From Stenotrophomonas sp. (GTDB lineage: Bacteria > Pseudomonadota > Gammaproteobacteria > Xanthomonadales > Xanthomonadaceae): a DNA stretch of 15,629 bases. Location of the stretch: positions 1 to 15,629 of the forward strand of contig DMZT01000229.1 in the NCBI GenBank assembly GCA_003484865.1, in the 5' to 3' direction. The position numbers were made by a program, and so were the translations under genes. How positions within the stretch are numbered: position 1 is the first letter of the stretch; each line of letters begins with the position of its first letter. Positions 1 through 10,400 of the stretch are shown here, piece after piece. The notes below the pieces were generated by a model that saw only the letters and a list, made by a program, of their open reading frames with translations, had not been told where the DNA came from and did not search any database.

Positions 1-14
1 CGCTCTTCCGATCT
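1..14 (+). other. Illumina TruSeq adapter remnant at the contig end (not genomic)
   Basis: The first 14 bases read CGCTCTTCCGATCT, identical to the 3' end of the standard Illumina TruSeq adapter. The reverse complement, AGATCGGAAGAGCG, is the usual adapter read-through sequence. A 14-base exact match placed exactly at the sequence edge is best explained as untrimmed adapter carried into the assembly. It reads in frame with the adhesin on the minus strand and would add four false residues (Arg-Ser-Glu-Glu) after the last genomic codon. Genomic sequence should be taken as starting at base 15. Confidence 0.93.
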
Positions 15-1466
15 GGGGAGGCGCAGGTGGATGTCGCCGCGATCGCTGCGTGCCAGGACAAGCCGGCCGACATCGATCGTGAGGGCCTGCGCGTCGCTCC
101 CGATTCCTTCGCCGGCCTGCAGGCTGGCCAGCACGTGACTGCCGCCACCGACATTGACCGCGGCATCCCCATTGGAGTGGATACGACCGTCCGCCTCGAG
201 CATCACGTTGCCGGTGGCCGAGTTGCCGGTCACGGCCAGCTGGCCCACGCTGATATCCGCACTGGAACGCACCGCGACCACCCGGCCAGCACTCAACTGG
301 CTTCCGGCACCCATCGCGACGCCGCCCGCGTCGATCTGCACGCTGTCGCCGGCGTTGACCTGCGCGCCTGCCGCCAGCGATGTGGCCTGCAGCGAGAGCA
401 GCTGCAGGACCTGGTCAATGGCCGCATCCCCCAACTGCAGGCCGCCACCGGCGGCGACATTGGCAGATGCTGCGCGCAGGTTGCCGATGCGGATATCCCC
501 CATCGGGGCGCTGACAATCGCTTCGCCCGCGGCCTGCACCGAAGCCAGGTCGGCACCGTTGTATCCGGTGGCGCCCAGATCGCCACCGGCCTGCAAATGC
601 ACTGCGCTCAGCTTGCCCGCTGTGCTCATCAGCTGCAGGTCGCCCCCCGCGGTAAGCGTGCCGATCGGCATGTCCACGTCGCTGGAAAGACGCACCTTGC
701 CCCCTGCCGCGCCATCCAGCCAACCGCCGGCAACGATCCGCAAGGCCAGCGAACCGCCGTCCTCATCGCGGATGTCGTCGCGCACGGCGAGCTGGATGTC
801 GCGCCCGGTCAGCGTGCTCACGCCCTTCAGGTACGACAGCAGGCTGCCGCCGCCGACGTCCAGTACGACGTCCTGGTTCGCCCTCACCAGGCCGATACGC
901 AGGTTCCCGTTCTGCTGCGCCACGCGCACGTGTTCACCGGCGTTGGCCAGCAGCAGGCGACCGTTGATCTGCACGCGCAGCGGCTGACCATCCTGGCCCA
1001 TGATGCTGCGCAGGGCGCTCAGGCTGAGGTCCCTGCCGACCCTCAGGATCGCACCGCCCGCACTGCCCCCGGCATCGGTGATATCGCCGTCACTGCCGAT
1101 GCGTGCATCGCCACCGGCGGCGAAGCTGTTCAGCGCCAGCGACGTGTTGCCGTGCAGGTAGGCATCGCCGCCCACATCGGCATCGATCCCGCCCGTGGCT
1201 GCCAGTACCACCGGAGCCGTGCTGCGAATGCGCAGCGAGACCACCACGGCACCGCCGCGCACCTGATCGGGCGTGAGCACATCGCCGGCCGCGTCAAGCA
1301 TCTGCACATCGCCCGGCGTGGTCGCAAGCCGCATGGCCAGCATCGCCTCGGCACTGAGGTTGCCGCTGTTCACGTCGGCCAGGCTGACCGTGTATTCCTT
1401 GTCCAGGCGGCCCAGGTCATCGCGGGCACGCAGGCTGACATTGCGCCCGATGATCACCGGTTCGGC
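15..1466 (-). other. Haemagglutinin-type beta-helix strands at the truncated end (about residues 4434-4917)
   Basis: The segment is a run of strand-turn units of roughly 20 residues, for example RDDIRDEDGGSLALRIVAGG, AGGDLQLMSTAGKLSAVHLQ, AGGDLGATGYNG, APMGDIRIGNLRAASANVAA and NVMLEADGRIHSNGD. This is the pattern of filamentous haemagglutinin shafts. The last genomic codons read Asp-Ile-His-Leu-Arg-Leu-Pro before the adapter sequence. The gene clearly continues beyond the edge, since no C-terminal domain or stop is reached. Confidence 0.7.
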
Positions 1467-4400
1467 ATTCAGGGCGGAACCGGTGGAGGGTTCCAGCGCA
1501 TTGGCGTTGAACACGTAGCGCAGCTGGTCCTGGCTCCACTGTGAGTCAGCCGTCATGCCATCAAGAAGTGTGGCCTTGCGTGCCGCGACACTCGCGCTGT
1601 CGCCACTGCTGGCGGCCAGCTCATAGCGGTACCCCGCGTTGAAGGACGCGAAGATCGCTTCCTGCTGCCAGCCGGTGCCGAAGGCATCGGTGAACACCGT
1701 CCCCAGACGGTTGAAGCGCTCGGCGAGGTAGTCACTTACCCCTGCATCATCCAGGCTGCCGCCCCGCGCGGCTTCCGCCATGGAGCGGAACAGGTTGATG
1801 GCAGTGCCACCGGCCAGGTAGCGCCCATCGACGACACTGCCCAGCGCGCGGAGCTGGAAGTACTCGGCGTAGCTGGCGTCGACCTGGCTCTGGTAGCTGA
1901 CGATCGACTGCTGGCCGCCGCCCTGGAACAGCTTGAGGTTGTCGCGCAGGCTGGCCAGCTGCGCTTCGCTGAGGAAGCTGGACGAGGCGCGCTGGGCACC
2001 GCTGTAGATCGAGCCCGAGGGTGCCTCGATCAGCACGTCACCGGCCAGCGACTCGATGCGCCGTATCCAGAAGTCGCCGCCGAGGTCACGCAGCACGATG
2101 TCGCCGGTCGCCCGAGCCGAGATGAGCCCACCCTCCAGCACGCCGTCGCTGCGGGTACGCTCGCCGGCATCGACCACCAGGGGCCGGGCGAGCGAGCCGA
2201 TGGCACCGTAGACGCTGTCCAGGGTGATGTCGGCACCGATGATCGAAGCAGCATTGCCGGTGGCGGCACCTTCAATGTCGTACTTGGCGCGCAGCCACAC
2301 ATCGCCACGGCCGGTGCCACTGCCGGCGCTGATCAGCACCTTGGCTGCCGAATCGACATCCAGCGCGATGTCACCGCCCGCACGGGCCACCAGGTTGCCG
2401 GCGGCCACGGTGGCGCCGTTGGCGTTGGTGTAGGACACCATCTGGACATCCAGCGGGTTGGCGGCCTCGCCGGCCTGGGCGCCGACAATGCTGCCGATGC
2501 TGCCGGCCGCGTCGAGGGTGAGCTGGTTCGTGATGATCCTGGCGTCACGCGATGCGCTGACGATGCTGCCGTTCTCGCTGGTCAGGAAGGTCCGGCCATC
2601 GGTGTTCTTCAGCACCCCATTGATGCGGATGGTCTGGCCGGAGTCGACGTCGAGCAGGCCTGCATCGTTGGCGCTGAAGTTGATGCCGATCCGGTTGTCG
2701 GCCTTGGCCGTGTTGGTGACGACCAGCGTGCCAGTGCGCGGGGCGCGCTGGTACCAGCTCGTGCGCCACGTGCCGCCGTCATCGAATTGATTGCTGCCGG
2801 GGAAGCCGTAGTTGTAGCGGCAGCCACTTTCGTTCTTCTTTTCGCAGCGGTAGTTGACGCGTGAATTGAGGTTGCTGCCGAAGTCGCCGGTCAGCTGCGA
2901 CTCGAACACCGCCACGCCGCCGGCCTTGTTGCCGTACGTGACGCCCGAGGTTTCCCACTGCTGGCCGTTGAAGACGGTGTTGTTGTTCCTGTCCACCCAG
3001 CGCCAGTTCTCAGCAGTAAGCACGCCGTTATCGGACTGGATGTTGCGCGCGATGCGGGCCGTCTGTGTCCAACGCGCAAACATGCCGGCGCGCGGGTCAT
3101 AGCCGGTCGTGTTGCTGATGGCCGATACCCCCGGGGCATCCCAGCTCAGGGCATTGACTCCGCCCTGATAGCCCTTCACGTTGCCGTTGCCGTCGCGCAG
3201 ATACCACGACGCGGTATTGAGCTCACGGTCGCGGATGGTGATCTGCCCGGGCGCCCCGTTGCCGACCAGGATGTTGCCAAGCTGCAGGCCCACATCGGCC
3301 AGGCCATTGTTGATGACCACCGAGCCCTTGCCACTGACCACATTGAGCGAGCCGGCGGTGGACGTGCTGACGATACGGCCATCGAGGTAGATCGAACCGC
3401 CCCCGTTGGCCGAAATGTCCGGCACGATGAACTGGCGGTTGAGCGAATCGTACTTCAGGGCGATGCGGGAAGAATCTGCGCCGGACTTCGCCACGAACAT
3501 GGCAGGCACATCGAAGATGCCCTTGCTGGCCTGGTTGTCCTTGCCGTCGATCCAGGCGCGCAACGCGCTGCTTTCGACCAGGATTGCCGAGTAATCCACC
3601 GGCCGGCCCGCCTTCAGCGCGACGTTGACGTCGATGTAGTTGGCCGTGATCTTGATGCCACTGCCGGCGTTCACACCGCTGCCCGTGCTGGGCACCTGGC
3701 CAAGGCTGGCGTTGCTGACGTCGTCGGGCTGCGTGTTGAGCACGGTGCGCAGATTCCGGGCATTCACCTTTGGCAGGTAATTGGTGTCCTTGTGGCTGTA
3801 CCGCGATACCACGCCACCGTCGTAATACTGCCCACCCAGCGCTGAAGCGGTGCAGTCCTTGTCGCCGATGCGATAGCGGCATGCCCCAAACACAAGGATG
3901 CTGGGGTTGTTGACGTCGTTACCGGTGCCATACAACAGGTAGTCGGTCAAGCTCATGCCGGCGGCGGCGGCCGCTGCGCCGTACTTGGCGTTGGCGATGT
4001 ACGCCGCGGCGTCATCGGCATTGGTGATGCCCGATGCCACGCTGTGGCGTGCCCACAGCGCGCTCACGACATTGCCGTACCAGTTTGCCGAGCCCAGGTT
4101 GTAGCCGACCTCACCGTTGGGCGCATTGATCGTCACGCTTTCGGCGAGCTGCTCGCCCCAGCTCTGGATGTTGCCGAGCGCGTTGTACATGTCCAGGTCG
4201 CCACCCGTGACCGAAATCAGCCCGCCCGCACCGATCGCGCCGGTGCCCGTGGCCGCCTCGTTGCGGATGCTCACCAGCGCATTGCTCTGCCCCGGGTTCT
4301 GGCTGACGCCGATGCCCACGGCCTGGTTGCTGTTGCCGGTGAACAGCACGTTGCCGCCGCTGTACTCCGGCACCAGGATGTCGCCCGCCAGCAGGAGGTT

Positions 4401-7400
4401 GTCGGTACTACGGTTGGTGATGGTGATCTTCGGCGCGCCCTTGGCGGTGACGGACCCGCCACCGCGGATGTTGCGGCCATACAGGATCACATCGCCGCCG
4501 GCCGCATACAGGTCGCCGATGGTGTGGGTATAGAGCGCATTGCCGGCGATCGCATCGAAATCGTGGATGCCCGACGCGTTCAGTCGCGCCTTCAGCGCGC
4601 TGCTGAGCTCGCGCTGGGTATCGAACGGCAGCACATCGCCGCCCGCGCCGCTGCTGGTCAGCTTGCCATTGGCATCGATCAGGATGTCCAGCACGTTGTA
4701 GCGCCCGGCAACGACGCGGCCATCGATCAGCACATCACCGCGGGTGCTGCCACCACTGCGGCTGTCGCGCACGGTGACCGGAATGAACCCCAACTGGTAG
4801 CCGGTGGCGGCGCCATCGGCGTTGCGGAAGACATTCTCACCGTAGGCACCGAGCGACACGAATGCGCCGCTGAGCAGCTCACTACCCGCCGCCAGAGCGG
4901 TGCTCGCGTTGCTGTCCACCGTGGAGGACGCCGAGGAATCCGGCACCGCGATCAGCCCGCGGCTGTACCCCTGCGAGACCGCATTGGCGGCCAGCCGTGA
5001 GGTCCAGCCATTCATGCCATCCTGGCCGGCGGAGACGAAGGCGTTGTGCAGCGATTCCAGCTTCGCGCCGCGGCCGACATTGACCTGCTGGTCCATCGCC
5101 AGCGCCACGTCCGCGTCGGAGATGCCGACCGCGGCCAGCACACCCCAGGTGTTCACCAGGGCGGTGGCGCCGATGTCGGTCGCGGCGTAGGTACCGACGT
5201 TGAGCATGTAGCTGCTCTGCAGGCGCGCATCATCGCCGATGTTCACGCGGTTGCCGAGCACCGCATCGGTGCGCGCCTTGACCACGGCGGCATTGATCGC
5301 CCCGCCGGTGGTCAGCCCCGCCCGGTCATCGGTGTTCGCACGGGTGTTTGCCACGATGTCCAGCGCGCCGCCATCGCCCGGCGTCGGTGCGACGCCGGCG
5401 CGCAGCAGGGCGCCCTTGCCGATATCGATGGTGCTGCTGCCATCCAGCCGGGTGACCACCTGTGCGGCACTGCCACTGAGGACACCGCCGCCGGCCGCGC
5501 TGGCGGCAAGCTCGCTGCCCAGTGTGCCGGTGTAGTTGTTGTCGGTGCGCAGCACCAGCGATCCGGCCGAGACAATCTGGGCATCCTCGTCCACCAGCAG
5601 GCCGACGGTCGCGTCCGCACGGTTCTTCACGTCGGCGCCACTGGCGTTGAGTACGCCGGCGCTGGTGCTGTTCGCGCTGCCCGCGTAGTTGCTGTCGTGC
5701 AGCGCACGGGCATCAAGGCGACTGACATCCAGCACCGCGTTGCGGCCAATGGACAATTGCGTGGTGCTGTCGGTGTGCGTCGCTGCCAGCGCCGCGTTGC
5801 CCGCAATGAGCCCGCCGGTGCCCGCCGTGGCGTTGGCGCGATTCTCGTCCTTGCCGCTGGCGGCGAGCGTGGTGTTGCCTGCGTACAGCAGGCTCCCTGC
5901 CCCCACGGTGACGCCGGTGGTCGCCGAGGACCGGGCGTTGGCGTCGACGATGCCGGCGGCCAGCAGGCCCGCCACGCTCAGGCCGGTGGCATCGGCACGC
6001 TGGTTACTGTTGTTGACTGCGCGCATCGCGATAGTGCCGCCGCGCGCGTAGTCGATGATGTTGTTGATGGAATAGGCCTCACCCTGCACCACCACGTCGG
6101 ATCCAAGCGCTGCCTGCACCGCGTTGGTGCTGGCAGCGGTGGCGAAGGCGCCGGCGCCGGCCAGATACAGACCGCCGGAACCGGCGACCGCGCGTGCATC
6201 CACGCGCCCGCCGTGGACGCTGGCCAGGATGTCCAGCCCACCGCGGTTGGACAGCACCGCACCATTGCCTACATGGGCGTCCACTTTGGCACGGGAGGTG
6301 GCATCAGCGACCGCCGCACCGACCGCCAGGCCGCCGGCCAGTGCAGCACCGAAGGCTTCGGCGGACACCTGCGGGGTGGCCTCGGCATGCACCTCAATGC
6401 CGCCACCCACCCCCGATACGCGTGTCCGCTCGCCCAGCCAGGCGCGCACGTCGGAGCCATCGTCGGCCAGTGCGACGGCGGCGCTGACGCCGGCCAACAC
6501 GCCACCGGCCGCACCCCACGCGCCCGCATGCGCGCCGCCCAGCGAGCTGGAGGCGAAGGTCACGTTGCCAAAGCCGGCCAAGGTACTGTCGTTCTGCAAC
6601 CACGCCTGGACGTTGGCGTTGCGAGCAGCGGTTGCGACGACCGCACCGGCCGCGAGTGCACCGGCCGCCATGCCGGTGGCTGTCACATCCAGCGTGCTGG
6701 CATCGCTGGCACGGACCGCAAGACCCTCGCCCTGGCTGCCTGCCTGCAGGTCACCGGCCACCGTGGCCGTGACCGTCTGGTCCAGGCGCGCCAAGCCGAT
6801 GGCCGCGCCGACGCCCACCAGGCCGGCACCGCCGGCATAGACGTCCAGACCTGCGGCCTTGCCTGCGCTGCCGTCGCCGGCGTTGGCGAGCACCGCGATG
6901 GAGCCGGCCCGCGTGCTGTTCGCTGCCAGCACCGCCTCGGTGCTGCCATACAGGCCGGTCATGCCGAATGCGCCGCCCACGCCCACGCCACCAGCGCCGA
7001 TGCCACCGACGGTGTTGCTGCTGCTCATCAGGGTCTGCGCGCTCACCTCAAGCGCGCGTGCCTGCACGGTGCCACCGCGGATGCTGGCGCTCACCAGATC
7101 GCCACGTCCCTGCAGACTGCCGATGTCCACCTGGGCGCGGCTGTTCAGCGCGCCGGCGCCCTGCGCCCCCAGGGTGCCGTCCAGCGCGGCGGCGTCGATC
7201 TTCTGGCCAGTGCCCAGCTGCTTCAGGCTGGCAAAGGTGCCACCCAGTTCCGTATCACTGTCACCGCGGTCGCCAATGCCGGCCAGCAGCAGCCCGGCAG
7301 CGCCGCCGATGCCGGTGGTGGCGCCTACGCCAGCCGTCACGGTGACCATGTCCACCGCACGATCGGAGACGGCATTCACATCAATGCTGCCCGTGGTCGA

Positions 7401-10400
7401 CAGCGTGCTGTCTTCCACGGTGGCCTTGACGGTGCTGCCGAGAATGGCCACCGAAGCGCCGGCACCTACACCGCTGCCGGCGATGCCCACGCCCACCGCA
7501 CCGGAGTACGCGGACAGCCGCAGGATATCCTCGGCCACCACCGCCATATCGGTGGCATCCACCGAGGCCTGGGTGACCAGCGCACGGGTGTCGTTCTGCA
7601 GCAGGTGCACCTGTGCCATGCCGGCGATGCCGGCGGCGCCGGCACCCGCGCCACTCACCGCCACGCCGTTGAAATCCGAACGGCTGTGCGCGTTCACGTC
7701 GAGGTCGCGTGACACGGAAATGTGGGTCACGCGCCCACGTTCGCCCACCTGCGCCAGCGTGGTTGCAGTGCCCATGTTGACCAGCGCGGTGCCGGCCACC
7801 GCCGCGCCCCCCCCGACCGCGCCTGCGCCGCCGACCAGCGAGGCGGCGTTATCGCTGTTGGCGTTGACCGCCAGGGAGCCCGCCCGCAGGGTGCCGCCCA
7901 GCACGCTTGCACGGGTATCGGTGGTGAAATTGTTGACCACGCCGGTGGCAGCGCCGCCGGTCAGGCCCGCGGCCGCGCCGACCACGATCGCCAGCGCGTT
8001 CTGGCTGGCATTGGCCTCCACGGTCACCGCGTCGGCGGCCGACACGGTGGCGCCCTCGATGCTGGCGCTGGCATGGCTGTCGAACAGGTTGGTCGACAGC
8101 GCCCCTGCGCCCGAGAAGACGCCCGCGCTGGCGGCGATGCCGGCCACATAATTGGCCGAGGCCACGTGATGGCTGGCGCGCACATCCACGCTCTGCTCCG
8201 CTGCGGCGAGCCCTGCGCTGTCCTGGTCGGGGTCGCTGCTGGTGCCCAGCCCATGCTGGTTGATCCGTGCGTCCTTGATGATCGCGGTGGTACTGCCGGC
8301 GATGTCGTTGACGGCTGCCATTACCGCTACCGCACCACTGGCGATCGGGGTGGTACCCAGCGCGCCACTGACGCCGATGGTCCTGACCTGCTGGCGCGTG
8401 GCCGCATTGACCGCGATACCATGCACGTCGATATGGCCGGTGCCCAGGTCCACGGTATCGAAGGCCATGCCGGCGGCGTCGGTACGGGTGCTGTGGGTAT
8501 TGCCCGCCGTGCGCCGGCCACTGTCCACGCCTGCCAGCGCATCTCCCAGGCCCAGCGCGGTCACGGCAGTTCCGGCACCGGTGATCGCCGCCTCGGTGCT
8601 GCCATCCACCAGGTTGACGACGGTACCCAGGCCGATGCCCGCGTTGACGCCCCCGCCGATGCTGCCGGCGTACACGTCAATCTGCTGCGCCTGGGCGGCG
8701 AGCACGCCGACGTTGTCCTGTGCCAGGACATTGGCGCCTGCTTCAATCCGTGCCGAGACGGCGCCCTTCATCCGGTTCACCGCCACCGACGCTGCGCCAC
8801 CGACCGCGCCGCCGCCGCCCAGGCCAGCAGCCACGGTGCGGATGCGGTTGCCCTGACCGCCGGCCTGTCCAGAGGCATCGGCCTGCACCAGCAGATTGCG
8901 GACATCCAGGTCCAGCGCACTGCCGGCAACCACCGCTGAGGTAGTGCCGCCGATATCGTTGTAGGCCACTGCCGCGCCCACGCCCACGCTGCCGCCGACC
9001 GCTGCGCCACCCGCCAGCGAATCGATGCTGCGCTCGTCACGGGCGCTCACCTTCACATCGGCCAGCGTGTTGTGCAGGCTGCTGTCACTGAGGCTGGCCT
9101 GCGTATCGGAATGGATCAGGTTGGTGGTGACACTGCCGGCCACCGCTGCCGTGCCCGCCCCCGCCCCGGAAACGGCTGCCGTGCGCACCAGGCTGCGGTT
9201 GGCCGCATCGATGCTCAGCGCGCTGGCGCCGCCCAGCGTGGCATTCTCCACCACGGCACGGGTACGGCCGCCGATGTCGTTGACGCTGCTGGCTGCGCCG
9301 ATGCCTGCCGTCCCACCGGCCGACAGCGCGCCCCCCAACGAATAGGCCGCACCCGAGGTGTCGGCGCTGACGGACACCGCACCGGTGATGCCACTCCCCT
9401 GCCCCGTGACACCCCGCAGGCGGGCCTCGGTGAGGGTGTCGATCAGGTTGGTGGTGTTGCTGCCGGCAATGGACGCGGTGCCCCCCAGCGCACCGGCAAT
9501 GGCCAGTGTCTTGGTGGTGGCGGCCGACGTCGCACTGACCTCCAGCGCAGTACTCACCTCCAGCGCGGTGCCATCCACCTCGCCCAGCGTGGTATCGCCG
9601 ATGGTGGCCACGTTGATCGCCGCGCCGATGGCGGCGGTGCCGCTGCCGGCAACCGCACCGGCCAGTGTGTGGATACGCGATTCGTTGCTGCCGGCCACCT
9701 GCACGATGCCTGCCTGCACCGTGCCGCCCTGCAATGCTGCCTCGGCATGATTGTCGATCATGCTCCAGCCCACCGAGCCTTGAATGGCGACATTGTTCGC
9801 TGCGCCTGCGGCAACCGCACCGGACAGGATCCTGGCGGCGTTGGCGGCCTCGAGGTCGACCCGGCCGGCGCCAGCGGTCAGCTGCGCATCATCGACCAGC
9901 GCCAGCGTGGTATTGCCGATGTCATTGATGGTCAACGCCGCACCCACGGCGACCTTGGAGCCCAGCGTTGCCGCCCCCGCCAGCGAGCCGATGAAGGATT
10001 CATCGCGTGCCTGCAGGTGGATGCTGCCCGCGTTGAGCTGCGCGCCATCCCGGGGCACCTGGCCCTGCGCGTCCGCCAGGCCACGACCGACCAGCACCGA
10101 GGTGGTGTTGCCGATGGCGTTGTAGGACGCACTGCCCACCCCGGTGAAGTTGCCGGTACTGCCGCCGATGCCGGCACTCACTGCCAGGATGTCGGACTGG
10201 TCACTCGCCGTGAGCGCAATGCGCCCGGCGGTGAGCGTGGCATCGTTGACCGAGACGGTATGTGTGTTGTTGATGGTGTTGTAGGCGAAGGCCACGCCGG
10301 CATTGTTGCCACCCACCTGGACCATGCCGGCAACAGCGATGATCGAGCTGCGGGCATTGTTGCGACCCGCCGCATCCACCCGCGTATCGTCAGTGCTCGC

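Noticed and set aside
15..1466. A CDI-type toxin/immunity module at the adhesin C-terminus
   Set aside because: The C-terminus is not in the window. The visible end is still haemagglutinin-like shaft, and no VENN or pretoxin motif was seen.
3223..3882. A 219-codon minus-strand frame shifted relative to the adhesin
   Set aside because: The Arg/Gln/Pro/Gly-rich translation is typical of a shifted frame in GC-rich DNA. The adhesin frame here encodes sensible strands such as GSIYLDGRIVST and continues on both sides.
5046..7712. An 888-codon plus-strand open frame, and other long plus-strand frames at 27-1544, 4044-5000, 7722-8939 and 9072-10739
   Set aside because: All are in exact codon register with the adhesin on the opposite strand, so the GC-rich codon bias of the real gene keeps them free of stops. 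Their translations are low-complexity Ala/Gly/Arg/His/Gln without any recognisable domain, and no ribosome-binding sites support them.
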